Below, one piece after another: positions 1 to 8,481 of a stretch of 64,000 nt of DNA. Every line of letters begins with the position of its first letter. Position 1 is the stretch's first letter. The notes beneath the pieces were generated by a model. The model saw only the letters and a program-made list of their open reading frames with translations, made no database searches and was not told the origin of the DNA. Both the position numbers and the translations under genes were made by a program. This stretch comes from Polyangia bacterium. Its GTDB lineage: Bacteria > Myxococcota_A > Polyangia > Fen-1088. Location: the NCBI GenBank assembly GCA_036268875.1, contig DATATI010000021.1:62001-126000 (forward strand). The letters run 5' to 3'.

Positions 1-204
1 GAACATCGCCAGGCCGCCGTGATGGTGAAAACGATGATGCTCCGTCAGACCGGCCGCGTTGTCGTCGACCGGGGCCGCCTCGATCGCCGCGTTAGTGGGC
101 GGCGGCCGATTCGACGACGAGCTCCCGCAGCCGACCGCCATCATCGCGGCGGCCAGCCATCCTGCTGCTGTCCCGAGCTTCGTGGCTGTCCCGGTCATCG
201 CCAT
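1..204 (-). CDS. Lipoprotein N-terminus, truncated by the window edge
   Basis: This is the first 68 codons of a minus-strand gene that runs off the left end. It starts with ATG at 204 behind a G-rich ribosome-binding stretch (205-210). The protein opens with a short basic segment, a hydrophobic stretch and a lipobox ending MAVGC, followed by a Ser/Pro-rich linker, so it should be a lipid-anchored envelope protein. The last visible residues are His-rich (EHHRFHHHGG). A similar His-rich segment occurs near the start of some Spy/CpxP-like periplasmic proteins of this phylum, but too little is present to assign a family. It lies 60 bp downstream of the outer-membrane protein gene on the same strand and may be co-transcribed. 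Confidence 0.6.
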   Translation of the reverse strand, partial: MAMTGTATKLGTAAGWLAAAMMAVGCGSSSSNRPPPTNAAIEAAPVDDNAAGLTEHHRFHHHGGLAMF

Positions 205-264
205 CCCCCCGCGCAGTTCTATAGCCACGTCTAGCGCGGCCGCCAGCCTGTCGGCAGCCGGTTG

Positions 265-1038
265 TCAAAACTCCATGCCCAGTTGCCCACCCACTCCCCA
301 GGTGTTCAGTTTGTCGCCGGTGGCGCGCATCAGATCGTTGTAATACGTCTCTCGAAAGGTGAAGCGCGCGTCGGCGATGAACCGCCGATAAGCGAACTCC
401 AGGCCGCCCCCCAAAGGCATGGTCATGATGTCGTCGTTGTTCGTCATGTCCAAACGACTCACGTCACCACTGGTGACGCTGTAGTGCTGCCAGCCCAGCC
501 CGACGAAGGCGAACGGTTCGACCAGCGATGATCTCCGCATGATCGGGACGTTCAAACGCAGAGCGCCCTCGACACCGTTCGACACCAAATTGGCGTTGCT
601 GCCTGGCCCCAGCACATTGATGCTGCGGGCGGCGCCCACGTACGCGGCTTCCAAGCCGACGAACTCCCGATTGCCGGCGACCGCTCGCACGCACCACGAA
701 CCGCCGCCGCCGGTGACGCTGCGGAGGTCGCTGTTCGTGAAGTCCTCGAAGCCGCCGCCTACCAGCAGCGCCGCGCCGACGCGAAACTGAAAAAGCCCGG
801 CGTTTGCCTGGTCGGGCGGGACCGGCGGGCCGACCGGCAGCGGGACCGGCTGAACTGGACCGCGGGGTTCCAGAGCCGAATCGATTATGGAGACGGGCAC
901 CGGCGGGATGGCCTCCGCGGGTGCCGCGATTGCGGCGGGCGCGTCCCTCGCTGAACTCACCGGCGCCTCCTGGGCCCGCAGCATCGCGCCCCATCCAAGC
1001 GCCAACCCGCATCCCACAAACAACAACCGTCTTTTCAT
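265..1038 (-). CDS. Predicted outer-membrane beta-barrel protein
   Basis: The protein has 257 residues with an N-terminal signal peptide (MKRRLLFVGCGLALGWGAML, cleavage near RAQ), a Pro-rich linker to about residue 75, then alternating hydrophobic/aromatic strands and a C-terminal phenylalanine (GMEF end), a typical barrel ending. The start at 1038 was preferred over an in-frame ATG at 1083 because GAGGAG lies 4-5 bases upstream and the signal peptide then starts at residue 1. The family is probably OmpA/OmpW-like porin-fold, but no specific member is recognised. It follows a response regulator gene on the same strand with a 41 bp gap, so it may belong to the same transcript or be a target of that system. 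Confidence 0.7.
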   Translation of the reverse strand: MKRRLLFVGCGLALGWGAMLRAQEAPVSSARDAPAAIAAPAEAIPPVPVSIIDSALEPRGPVQPVPLPVGPPVPPDQANAGLFQFRVGAALLVGGGFEDFTNSDLRSVTGGGGSWCVRAVAGNREFVGLEAAYVGAARSINVLGPGSNANLVSNGVEGALRLNVPIMRRSSLVEPFAFVGLGWQHYSVTSGDVSRLDMTNNDDIMTMPLGGGLEFAYRRFIADARFTFRETYYNDLMRATGDKLNTWGVGGQLGMEF

Positions 1039-1079
1039 GACACTCCTCGCCCGCTCAGCCACCCGCCCCCGATCTGCGG

Positions 1080-1484
1080 TCAATGCGGGTGCGTCTGCGG
1101 GTCGGTCTTTTTACCGTTGTAACGCGACGAGCTCAGCGTCTGCGCAACCGCGTTCACCAGATCGTCGGGGCCAAAGGGTTTTGCCAGGAAAGAATCCGCG
1201 CCGGCCAGATGGGCGCGCGTCTTCCCGTCGCGCAGCGCCGACATCGCCAGCACGGGGATGTCCCTGGTTTCGGGACCACCCTTTAATCGGGCCAAAACGG
1301 CGTTTCCATCCATGTCAGGCATCACCCAATCGACGACGATCAGGTCCAGGTCGCCGCGGCGAGCGCGTTCGACCGCTTTCCGTCCGCCGGTGGTGATCTC
1401 GGCGTCGTAGCCTGCCTCGCAAAGCGTGAGCTGACACAACTCCAGGAGATCCAACTCGTCATTGACGATCAGGATGCGCGCCAT
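1080..1484 (-). CDS. CheY-like response regulator receiver
   Basis: This 134-residue protein is a single receiver domain with no output domain. The phosphoacceptor is D52 (VVDWVMPDMDG), S82 is in the Ser/Thr switch position (AMSAL) and K102 is the conserved lysine (LAKPF). The acidic pocket reads NDE at residues 8-10, so the first of the usual two aspartates is Asn while D9 is kept. A 19-residue polar tail follows the domain. AAGGAG precedes the ATG by 7 bases. The gene is 21 bp downstream of the histidine kinase, so the two are very likely partners, with output through protein contacts rather than DNA binding. Confidence 0.9.
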   Translation of the reverse strand: MARILIVNDELDLLELCQLTLCEAGYDAEITTGGRKAVERARRGDLDLIVVDWVMPDMDGNAVLARLKGGPETRDIPVLAMSALRDGKTRAHLAGADSFLAKPFGPDDLVNAVAQTLSSSRYNGKKTDPQTHPH

Positions 1485-1505
1485 GTCTCGGCTCCTTGTT
1501 TGGAA

Positions 1506-2660
1506 TCAATGTCGGGGCTTGGGCAAAGTGAGCCAGAAGTGGCAACCACGTTCGCCGCCCGGCTCGGCCCCGATCTGTCCGCCTTGCGCCTCCAGCGCCC
1601 GGCGGGCGATCGACAGGCCCAACCCGGTGCCGGCTTTTCCAGAGTGCGCCCGCTTGAACGGTTCGAATATGGTCTTGAGCTCCTCGCCCGAAAGACCGTC
1701 GCAGTTGTCGTACACATGTATGAGAACCTCCGAAAGGTTGTTGTCGGCCGTGATTTCGATCCGACCGCGATCGGTGAATTTCACTGCGTTGTCGACCACG
1801 TTTTGCAGCGCCGACGTGGTCAGACCTGGATCGACGCAGATCGCGATTTCGGGGTCATAGTGCGTGACGAACGCGATCCCCTTCTGGCGGGCTTCCAGTT
1901 CGGCCGCTCGGGTGGCGTCGACCATGATCTTGCCCAGGGTGGTGTCGACCGGCCGACACTCAACCTCCCCTGCATCCAGTCGCTGGGTGAGCAATATGCC
2001 GTCGATCTGCGCGCGAATGCGCTGCAGGCTGCGGTCCAGCATGTCCAGCTTCTCGCCGTGTGAGGCCGCAATCTCCGGTCGCTTCCGCAAGAGGTTGGCC
2101 ACCATGGTGGCGGTCGACAAAGGGTTGCGCAGTTCGTGGGTGAGAAACCCGATGTGCTCGGCCTGCTGCCGGCGAGCGGCCAGGTCACGCGAGTCGACAT
2201 AACTTTTGACCGACTCGGCGATCGCGGAGTCGATCAGGTCGGCCAGCCGCTCGCATTGCAGGTCGTCGTTGGTGATCAGCCGTTCCTCTCGCGCCACCTC
2301 GAAAAGGATCTGGCGCAGGAAGATGAATTCGCGAACCAGCTGATCGATGTCGAATCCCAGGCGGACGCGGGTCAGGGCGTGCTCCCGCGCCACCTCCGAC
2401 CAGGCAGCCGTGGCGCTGGTTTCAAGCGATTGTTCCCCGCGCAGCGCTTCCGACAGTCCCAGCAGATACTCCCCGATGGCGTCGCGCAGATCGGTGACCG
2501 TCACGCTCTGCCGGCGATCCGCGATCGTCTCCTCGACCTTCTCGATCCAGCGCCGCTCGATGTCGCGCAGCCGCCTCTCGATGGTCTCGGCCAGCGCCGC
2601 CCGCTTTCTGCGTTCGGACTCATCCGTTGACGCCGCCGCATCTCCTCCCGGCTCCGCCAT
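1506..2660 (-). CDS. Soluble sensor histidine kinase with RsbRD-like N-terminus
   Basis: This 384-residue protein has no membrane segments. Residues 20-155 form an all-helical domain resembling the RsbRD/RsbR N-terminal sensory domain. The kinase core has H175 in FLTHELRNPL (H box), an N box with N287 and N291 (QNVVDNAVKF), a G1-like DNCDGLS near 318, an F box (IFEPFKRAHS) and the G2 loop GTGLGLS near 344. It should autophosphorylate on H175 and pass phosphate to D52 of the downstream receiver. AGGAGG lies 6 bases before the ATG. It is the first gene of a minus-strand operon with the receiver and perhaps the outer-membrane protein. The signal is unknown but should be cytoplasmic. Confidence 0.9.
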   Translation of the reverse strand: MAEPGGDAAASTDESERRKRAALAETIERRLRDIERRWIEKVEETIADRRQSVTVTDLRDAIGEYLLGLSEALRGEQSLETSATAAWSEVAREHALTRVRLGFDIDQLVREFIFLRQILFEVAREERLITNDDLQCERLADLIDSAIAESVKSYVDSRDLAARRQQAEHIGFLTHELRNPLSTATMVANLLRKRPEIAASHGEKLDMLDRSLQRIRAQIDGILLTQRLDAGEVECRPVDTTLGKIMVDATRAAELEARQKGIAFVTHYDPEIAICVDPGLTTSALQNVVDNAVKFTDRGRIEITADNNLSEVLIHVYDNCDGLSGEELKTIFEPFKRAHSGKAGTGLGLSIARRALEAQGGQIGAEPGGERGCHFWLTLPKPRH

Positions 2661-2750
2661 CTTGGCCCTCCTGCCGCGGTTCAGCTATCAACGTGATGCG
2701 CGGTCTCACGCCGACAAGGGGGCCTGAGGTGACAATGAGCGTCTACGAAG

Positions 2751-2823
2751 TGGGCGCAGAAAGAATCGAACTTTCAACAAACGGATTAAGAGTCCGCTGC
2801 TCTACCAATTGAGCTATGCGCCC
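2751..2823 (-). tRNA. tRNA-Lys (anticodon CTT)
   Basis: A complete 73-nt cloverleaf can be folded: acceptor GGGCGCA with TGCGCCC, D arm GCTC/GAGC, anticodon arm GCGGA-CTCTTAA-TCCGT giving anticodon CTT, T arm GAAAG-TTCGATT-CTTTC and discriminator A. The CCA end is not encoded. It lies 36 bp from tRNA-Arg in the same orientation, so the two are probably one transcript. Confidence 0.97.
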
Positions 2824-2859
2824 GTTATTCAGTTTTCAGGAACATTATTCAGGGGCCCG

Positions 2860-2933
2860 CGCGCCCGAGGTGAGTCGAACACCTAACCCCCGGCTTCGAA
2901 GGCCGGTGCTCTATCCAGTTGAGCTACGGGCGC
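2860..2933 (-). tRNA. tRNA-Arg (anticodon TCG)
   Basis: A complete 74-nt cloverleaf is visible: acceptor GCGCCCG with CGGGCGC, D arm GCTC/GAGC, anticodon arm CCGGC-CTTCGAA-GCCGG giving anticodon TCG (reads CGA), T arm AGGTG-TTCGACT-CACCT and discriminator G. CCA is not encoded. It is upstream of tRNA-Lys on the same strand. Confidence 0.97.
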
Positions 2934-3028
2934 CTGTGCGCTTCATCAGGAAATTTGCGGGCGGATGATGCGAAGAGCGCTCCCGCCTGTCAAGGGAAAC
3001 GTCGGGGGCCGCCCGGCCCGCGTCCGCG

Positions 3029-3586
3029 TCATGGCTTGGTTGCGGGCTTGCTCCGCCGCGGAATGAACGTCGGGCGTAGCTGCTCGAAGATTTTTTCTTT
3101 CGCCAGCGCCGGGTTGTTGCGCATGTCCACGCCCGCCACGCTGGCCAACGTCGCGTGCAGCAGGTGCAGCCGGCTGCGCGCCGCCTCGCCGCAAGGTGGA
3201 ACAGCCGGGGCCGGACGCTCGCACAGCTCCAGCGCGCGCGACGCGGCGGCAAACGCCGGCTCCGACTCGAAACGATCGGCAAAGGCGATGGCGCGGATGT
3301 TGTGCAGGCGATAGTCATCTTGATGCAGTGGCAAGACCGCGCCCACGGTGGCCAGGGCCCAATCGGGGCGGTGGCCGTCCAGGTAAATGTCCGCCAGCTC
3401 GATCGCTTCGGGCAGCGGATCGTCTTGGCCTGGGCGCAACATGGCCGCCTGCAGTTCGGCGACGCGCTCGCGCCGCTCGGGCGACAGGCGCAGGGCCACT
3501 TTCACGGTGACGTCGGGCCGCGGCATCAACAAAATCGCCGCCAGCAGGGCGATAACGATCAGGTCCAGGATTCGGGTAACACGCAC
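3029..3586 (-). CDS. Hypothetical membrane-anchored helical-repeat protein
   Basis: This 185-residue protein starts with GTG at 3586. Residues 6-22 form one hydrophobic segment (LDLIVIALLAAILLM), likely a signal anchor. The rest is Ala/Leu/Glu-rich helical sequence with TPR-like spacing (AIELADIYLDGHRPDWALAT), and the tail is basic. No family is recognised. No clear ribosome-binding site is seen, but an AT-rich TAAGAATAAT stretch just upstream could be a -10 element. The reading frame and composition match neighbouring genes, so it is probably real. Confidence 0.65.
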   Translation of the reverse strand: MRVTRILDLIVIALLAAILLMPRPDVTVKVALRLSPERRERVAELQAAMLRPGQDDPLPEAIELADIYLDGHRPDWALATVGAVLPLHQDDYRLHNIRAIAFADRFESEPAFAAASRALELCERPAPAVPPCGEAARSRLHLLHATLASVAGVDMRNNPALAKEKIFEQLRPTFIPRRSKPATKP

Positions 3587-3882
3587 GCGCGATTATTCTT
3601 ACCGCAAGCGCGGCCATCCAGCGAGGCCACCGTCCGCGCGGGCTGCGCAGTCAGCTTTTTTCCTTAACCAATTGGCGGGTCGAAAAACCCCGCGTCGGGG
3701 CAAAAATCCCCGCCACGGAATGCCGGCGGCGACCAGCGGCCCGATGAAACAAAGGTGAAACACTCTGGCACCACCTGTGCTTAGATACGGCGCGTGTGCG
3801 TTCCGGATGGGGCGGGATGCAACACCCCCGCACTGTCCCCGCGTCGACCCCCGAACGACCGAAGGAAAGAAGGAGGAGCCGG
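3587..3882. other. Intergenic region upstream of the TolQ/TolR-like operon
   Basis: This is about 296 bp between divergent genes and should carry promoters for both. At 3688-3700 there is a short hairpin (CCCCG-CGT-CGGGG) flanked by A-runs. On the minus strand it is followed by TTTTT and looks like a small intrinsic terminator, but no minus-strand gene ends there. No open frame with convincing coding character is present. Confidence 0.4.
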
Positions 3883-4524
3883 ATGACCGTCTTGAAGATG
3901 CTGGCCGATGCATTCCACGAGGGTGGCTGGGGGATGTGGCCGATTCTCTTCTTGCTGATGATCACCATGTCGATCCTGATCGAGCGCGCCGTTTATCTGC
4001 GCCGCGCGGTCATCGACAAAGAAAAGCTGGTCACGCTCCTGCGCTCGCAAATTTCTGCGGGCAACATCCAGGGCGCGATCAAGGTCTGCTCCGGCAACTC
4101 CACGCCCCTGACCCGCATCGTCCAGGCGGGCCTGATGCGCGCCAACCGATCCAACGAAGAGATTGATTCGGCGATGGAAGAATCATCGCTGCGCGAGCTG
4201 CCGCAGCTGGAGAAGCGAACCGGCTACTTGGCGATGCTCGGCAACCTGGCCACCTTGGCCGGTCTGCTCGGGACCATCACCGGCCTCATCAAGGCGTTCG
4301 CCGGTGTCGCCGGCGTCGACCCGTCGCAGAAGGCCTCGCTGCTTTCCAAGGGCATCTCCGAAGCGATGAACTGCACCGCCTTCGGACTCACCACCGGCAT
4401 CATCGGCCTGGCGGCCTTCGCCTGGCTGAACGGCAAGACCCAGAACGCCCTCGACGACATCGCCGAGGTGAAGAAGAACGTTTCCAACCTGCTGTTCCAG
4501 GCCAAGGCGGCGATGCGCGGTTAA
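3883..4524 (+). CDS. MotA/TolQ/ExbB-family proton channel protein (copy 1)
   Basis: This 213-residue inner-membrane protein has three predicted membrane helices: residues about 17-36, and two in the conserved block from GYLAMLGNLATLAGLLGTITGLI to NCTAFGLTTGIIGLAAFAWL. Such subunits form the pentameric stator of proton-driven motors (TolQ, ExbB, AglR). The start at 3883 has AAGGAGGAG immediately upstream. It heads a four-gene operon with a second TolQ-like gene and two TolR-like genes. It is closely similar to the second copy throughout, so the pair arose by tandem duplication. The powered process (Tol, TonB-like transport or gliding) cannot be told from sequence. Confidence 0.92.
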   Translation: MTVLKMLADAFHEGGWGMWPILFLLMITMSILIERAVYLRRAVIDKEKLVTLLRSQISAGNIQGAIKVCSGNSTPLTRIVQAGLMRANRSNEEIDSAMEESSLRELPQLEKRTGYLAMLGNLATLAGLLGTITGLIKAFAGVAGVDPSQKASLLSKGISEAMNCTAFGLTTGIIGLAAFAWLNGKTQNALDDIAEVKKNVSNLLFQAKAAMRG

Positions 4525-4579
4525 CGCGCACCCCTTTCAACTTTTCCACGACGACACCCAAGACAAGGAGAATCACCTC

Positions 4580-5221
4580 ATGTTCCTGATGGAAGCTTTT
4601 GAAAAGGGTGGCTGGGGCATGTACCCGATCGCTCTCCTCTTCATCATCACGGTCGCCATCTCGGTCGAGCGCTTCATGTACGTCGGCAAGGCGAAGATCG
4701 ACGTCGACAAGCTGATGGGGATCCTCAAATCGCAGATCGTTTCGGGGAACATCCAGGCGGCGGTGAACACCTGCATGCAGCAGCCCGGACCGGCGACGAA
4801 GATCATCGCCGCTGGCCTGCGCAAGGCCGGCTCCAGCGAGCACGACGTGCAGCAAGCGATGGACGAAGAGGCCCTGCGCGAGTTGCCACGCCTGGAAAAA
4901 CGCACTGGTTATCTGGCCATGCTCGGCAACCTGGCCACGTTGGCCGGTTTGCTGGGAACCATCACCGGCCTCATCAAGGCGTTCGCCGGCGTCGCCGGCG
5001 TCGACCCGTCGATGAAGGCGACGATGCTGTCGAAGGGTATCTCCGAGGCGATGAACTGCACCGCCTTCGGCCTCTTCACCGGTATCTTGGGCCTGGCTAC
5101 TTACGCCTGGCTGAACGGTCAGACGCAAGGGGTTCTGGACGGCGTCAACCAGTCGACGGTGGAGACACTGAACCTGGTGGTGGCTGGGCGTGCCGGTGGC
5201 GGCCAGGGCGAGCAGTACTAA
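4580..5221 (+). CDS. MotA/TolQ/ExbB-family proton channel protein (copy 2)
   Basis: This 213-residue paralogue of the preceding gene has the same length and the same core (EKRTGYLAMLGNLATLAGLL and ISEAMNCTAFGL). It differs mainly in the periplasm-facing and C-terminal segments; the C-terminus is Gly-rich. AAGGAG lies about 10 bases before the ATG. The gap to copy 1 is 55 bp, and the stop is 10 bp before the first ExbD-like gene. Two non-identical channel subunits suggest either a heteromeric ring or two alternative complexes with the two downstream partners. Confidence 0.92.
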   Translation: MFLMEAFEKGGWGMYPIALLFIITVAISVERFMYVGKAKIDVDKLMGILKSQIVSGNIQAAVNTCMQQPGPATKIIAAGLRKAGSSEHDVQQAMDEEALRELPRLEKRTGYLAMLGNLATLAGLLGTITGLIKAFAGVAGVDPSMKATMLSKGISEAMNCTAFGLFTGILGLATYAWLNGQTQGVLDGVNQSTVETLNLVVAGRAGGGQGEQY

Positions 5222-5231
5222 GAGCTAGCCC

Positions 5232-5705
5232 ATGAGCGTCGCAGTTGAAACCGGTGGAAAATCCGGAAAAAAGTCGGTCAACGCCGAACTGAACCTGGTC
5301 CCGTACATTGATCTTCTGACCTGCATGGTCGCCTTCCTGCTGATCACCGCCGTGTGGTCGCAGCTGGCCCGGTTGGAAGCGCATCAAAAGGGACAAGGCC
5401 AGGCCGGCGAAGAAACGCCGCCCGAGAAGGTGTTCAAGCTGGTGGTGGTCGTGAACAGCGAAGGATTCAATGTCGTCGCTGATCAGGACCAAACCCCCAT
5501 CTTGAAGCGCGGGGACATCTACGACTTCGAAAAGCTCGGCGTCGAGCTGAAGAAGATCAAAGACACGCACCCCGACAAGACCGACATCCAGGTCGCGTCG
5601 GAGGATGCGATCAAATTCGACACGCTGGTCCGCACCATGGACACGGCGCTCTCTGCTCGCTTCCCGGACATCTCGTTAATTGATGCCGGCGGAGCGGGGA
5701 TCTGA
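5232..5705 (+). CDS. ExbD/TolR-family biopolymer transport protein (copy 1)
   Basis: This 157-residue protein has one N-terminal membrane helix (residues 22-42) containing the conserved proton-carrying D27 (NLVPYIDLLTCMVAFLL), then a periplasmic domain of about 110 residues typical of ExbD/TolR. A charged linker (HQKGQGQAGEETPPEK) follows the helix. It should pair with a TolQ-like pentamer to convert proton flow into periplasmic force. It lies 10 bp after the second TolQ-like gene and 12 bp before the second ExbD-like gene. Confidence 0.9.
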   Translation: MSVAVETGGKSGKKSVNAELNLVPYIDLLTCMVAFLLITAVWSQLARLEAHQKGQGQAGEETPPEKVFKLVVVVNSEGFNVVADQDQTPILKRGDIYDFEKLGVELKKIKDTHPDKTDIQVASEDAIKFDTLVRTMDTALSARFPDISLIDAGGAGI

Positions 5706-5717
5706 CGAGGGAAGACG

Positions 5718-6275
5718 ATGCCAATCCACGCACCTCACCCGCACCTGTACAAATCGGTCAAGCTGGACGTCGCGAAGGCCAAGCTGGGACACGCCGGCCG
5801 CAAAAGCGTGTACCAGGCGCTGAACCTGGTGGCGTACATCGACATGATGACGATGTTGGTCATCTTCCTCCTGATGTCGTTCTCGGCGACGGGTGAGATC
5901 CTGTTCGTCCAGAAGAACATCGTGCTGCCCGACGCGCAGAACTGGACCGATCTGGAACGCGCCCCGGTGGTCGGCGTCAGCAAGGACGTCGTCACCCTGG
6001 ACGGAGTCCAGGTGGCGTCGGCGGACGAGCTGATGAAGGACGCGTCGACGGGCGACTTCAAAATCGCCGAGCTGCATGATCGCCTGGTGACCATGAAGAA
6101 CAACTACAAGTTGCTTCACACCGGCGAGGAATTCCCCGGCATCGCCATCGTTCAATCGGACAAGAACGTCGAGTTCAAGGCCTTGAAGAAGGTCATGTAC
6201 TCGATCGCGGTGGCCGGTTACCAGAACGTGAACTTCGCGGTCACGCCGAAGGCCAAGGGCGGCGCCGCGCCATAG
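5718..6275 (+). CDS. ExbD/TolR-family biopolymer transport protein (copy 2)
   Basis: This 185-residue protein has a longer cytoplasmic N-terminus (about 35 residues) than copy 1, a membrane helix with conserved D42 (NLVAYIDMMTMLVIFLL) and a periplasmic domain that is clearly diverged from copy 1. GAGGGAAG precedes the ATG. It is the last gene of the operon and is followed by a strong terminator 60 bp later. Two different ExbD-like subunits in one operon recall the AglQ/AglS pair of the myxobacterial gliding motor, but this locus has two TolQ-like genes rather than one. Confidence 0.9.
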   Translation: MPIHAPHPHLYKSVKLDVAKAKLGHAGRKSVYQALNLVAYIDMMTMLVIFLLMSFSATGEILFVQKNIVLPDAQNWTDLERAPVVGVSKDVVTLDGVQVASADELMKDASTGDFKIAELHDRLVTMKNNYKLLHTGEEFPGIAIVQSDKNVEFKALKKVMYSIAVAGYQNVNFAVTPKAKGGAAP

Positions 6276-6334
6276 TCGGCGCTTGCTCTCCCGGGAGCGA
6301 GTCGCGTCTGCCAGCCATCACCCGGGATCGTGCG

Positions 6335-6368
6335 AAAAGGCCGGCCCTTCGAGGCCGGCCTTTTTTTT
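6335..6368 (+). terminator. Rho-independent terminator of the TolQ/TolR-like operon
   Basis: A perfect 12-bp stem (AAAAGGCCGGCC with GGCCGGCCTTTT) encloses the 6-nt loop CTTCGA and runs into eight T residues. It lies 60 bp after the last operon gene and 24 bp before the next start, so the HEAT-repeat gene is a separate transcription unit. Confidence 0.95.
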
Positions 6369-6391
6369 CCGACCTGAGGAAGGATCCGTCC

Positions 6392-8092
6392 ATGCGTCGC
6401 ATCCGAACCCTGGCCCTCGTGGCCTGTCTGACCGTCGCTGCGCTTGTCCCTGCCTGCCAAGGCGATCCCGGGGATCCGATGACCTGGGCCAAGCAGCTCA
6501 AAGACCTTCGAGCCCAGAAGGAAGCGCTGGATCACCTGTCCAACATGGACGTGGAGAAAGCGCGCCCGGCTGTGCCGGCGCTGATGGAGCTGTACCTGGA
6601 CACCAAGCGCCCGGAGCACCTGGAGGCGCTGGCCCGTTACAAGGACGATCGCACCAAGCAGCTTTTCATCGACGCCCTCGACTATTCGGACGACGACTTC
6701 GATCGCGCCACCATCGCCGCCGGCGTGCTGGGTGAGATGAAGTCGCCCGACGCCGTCGACCCGCTGATCAAGGCGGCCGAGCGCCCGCTGCCGATCAAGT
6801 CGCGCGCCAACAATGCCAAGCTGGCCGCCCTGCGCGCGCTGGTGAAGATCGGCGACAAGCGCGCCGTGCCGACGCTGGACAAGATCCTGACCACGTCCGC
6901 CGACGAGCAGGACTTCACCCTGAATCAAAAGGCCGCCCTGGGCCTGGCCGAGCTGCGCGATCCGCAGTCGATCCCGTCGCTACTACAAGGTCTGTTCATG
7001 ACCGGGCGCGGGGCGAACATCTTTCAAGAGTGCCGCCTGGCCCTGGTGCGCATCGGTCCGCCAGCCGTCGATCCATTGATCACGCTGTTCGAGGAGAAGA
7101 ACCCCGAGATCCAGGCGATGGCCAAGCGCCTGAAGTTCGAGGAGGTCACGCCCGGCGTGGTGCCGTTCAAGGCGGCGTCGCTGCTGGGCGATCTGCGGGC
7201 GAAGAAGGCGGTGCCTGCGTTGGTCGCCGGCCTGCACACCAAGCAACGCGGCGGCGAGCACACGGCGATCGTCATCGCTCTTGGCCAGATCGCTGATCCG
7301 GCGGGCGTCGATGCGCTGATTCATCTGCTGAAAGACGCCAAGGCCGAGCCCAGCGTGCGCGTGTCGGCGGCGGACGGTCTTTATCTGTCGGGCGACCGGC
7401 GCGCGGTGCCGACGCTGATGGAGATCGCCAAGTCCGGCTACGTGACCGTGCAGGGCCAGAAGGCGTCGGACCTGCGCGCCACGGCGGCCATTGATCTTTC
7501 GCGCATCGCCGGCAAGGAGACTTACGACGCGTTCAAGGCGCTGGCCGACAAGGAAACCGAAGCGCAAGGCGTGTTCGGCATGGCCCTGGATCGCATGCAG
7601 GTGGCCAAGGACTGCGACACCAAGCTGGCCTGTTACGGCGAGAAGCTGTCCGACCCGTCCTGGCCGCGCGCCGAGAAGGCGGCCTTCGCCATTGGCTTCT
7701 CGGGGAACGCGAAAGAAGGCCTGCCGCTGCTGCTGGCGGCGCTGAAGCCGATCGCTTCGATGACCCAGGAAAGGTTCCCGGTTCATCAGGCCATTTTGTA
7801 TTCGCTGGCGCGCCTGGGCAGCAAGGACTGCAAGGACTGCGTGGACAAGCTGGACAAGCAGATCGAACGCGACGAGAAGGCCATTCGCATCCCCGGCGCC
7901 CGCGACTTGCTGGGCGAGACCCGGGTCACTGAGGCGATCATCATGAACAAGAGCGCCGGTGACGTCATCGCCGCCGCCGAAGCCCCGGCCGCCGCCCCCG
8001 CGGCCGAGGAGGCGCCGGCCAAGGTCGCCGGCAAGAAAGGCAAGGCGGCCAAGGTCGCCAGGGCCCGCAAGCACGGGCGCAAGAAGAAGTGA
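6392..8092 (+). CDS. HEAT-repeat lipoprotein
   Basis: This 566-residue protein has a signal peptide ending in a lipobox (LVPAC, C22). The body is a chain of helical HEAT/PBS-lyase-type repeats with recurring RxAAVPxL and ALGQIADPxxVDxLI-like units (for example DKRAVPTLDKIL, AKKAVPALVAGL, DRRAVPTLMEIA), roughly residues 40-480. Two CxxC-like pairs occur near residue 410 and in KDCKDCVDKLDK. The C-terminus is an Ala/Pro-rich linker and a strongly basic tail (KHGRKKK). It probably acts as a periplasmic scaffold. GAGGAAGG precedes the ATG. It may serve the neighbouring motor operon, but that is inference from position only. Confidence 0.88.
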   Translation: MRRIRTLALVACLTVAALVPACQGDPGDPMTWAKQLKDLRAQKEALDHLSNMDVEKARPAVPALMELYLDTKRPEHLEALARYKDDRTKQLFIDALDYSDDDFDRATIAAGVLGEMKSPDAVDPLIKAAERPLPIKSRANNAKLAALRALVKIGDKRAVPTLDKILTTSADEQDFTLNQKAALGLAELRDPQSIPSLLQGLFMTGRGANIFQECRLALVRIGPPAVDPLITLFEEKNPEIQAMAKRLKFEEVTPGVVPFKAASLLGDLRAKKAVPALVAGLHTKQRGGEHTAIVIALGQIADPAGVDALIHLLKDAKAEPSVRVSAADGLYLSGDRRAVPTLMEIAKSGYVTVQGQKASDLRATAAIDLSRIAGKETYDAFKALADKETEAQGVFGMALDRMQVAKDCDTKLACYGEKLSDPSWPRAEKAAFAIGFSGNAKEGLPLLLAALKPIASMTQERFPVHQAILYSLARLGSKDCKDCVDKLDKQIERDEKAIRIPGARDLLGETRVTEAIIMNKSAGDVIAAAEAPAAAPAAEEAPAKVAGKKGKAAKVARARKHGRKKK

Positions 8093-8127
8093 GCGGCGCC
8101 GTCCTCAGCGCGCCGCCGACCGCAGCG

Positions 8128-8481
8128 CTATTTCTGGTGTTCGACGACGACGGTGGTGGTGATGCCGCCGCGCACATTGAACACACCTTCGATGCGGGCG
8201 CGGCGCGGATGAACCGCCGCCACCAGATCGTCGGCGATGCGGTTCACCACCGCTTCGTGAAAGGCACCCTCGTCGCGGAACGACCACAGGTAAAGCTTCC
8301 ACGACTTCAATTCGACGCACAGCTCGTCGGGGACGTACTCGACGCGGATGGTGGCAAAGTCCGGCTGCCCGGTCTTGGGGCAAAGACAGGTGAACTCCGG
8401 GCAGTCGAAACGGATCACATAATCGCGATCGCGCTTGGGGTTGACGAAGGTTTCCAGTTGTCTTGTGGGGCGCGTGCTCAT
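8128..8481 (-). CDS. queF: NADPH-dependent 7-cyano-7-deazaguanine reductase QueF
   Basis: This 117-residue protein has the size and motifs of the unimodular (type I) QueF, which reduces preQ0 to preQ1 in queuosine biosynthesis. Visible motifs are [14 protein letters not shown] with catalytic C34 and D41, the substrate motif [13 protein letters not shown] (E57, K59, S60) and H75-E76. The product serves tRNA wobble modification in the cytoplasm. It is convergent with the HEAT-repeat gene and divergent from the cupredoxin-like gene. No other queuosine gene is present here and I see no preQ1 riboswitch fold upstream. Confidence 0.95.
   Translation of the reverse strand: MSTRPTRQLETFVNPKRDRDYVIRFDCPEFTCLCPKTGQPDFATIRVEYVPDELCVELKSWKLYLWSFRDEGAFHEAVVNRIADDLVAAVHPRRARIEGVFNVRGGITTTVVVEHQK

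Noticed and set aside
3688-3700. Minus-strand terminator-like hairpin with T-run
   Set aside because: No minus-strand gene ends upstream of it, and the stem is only 5 bp.
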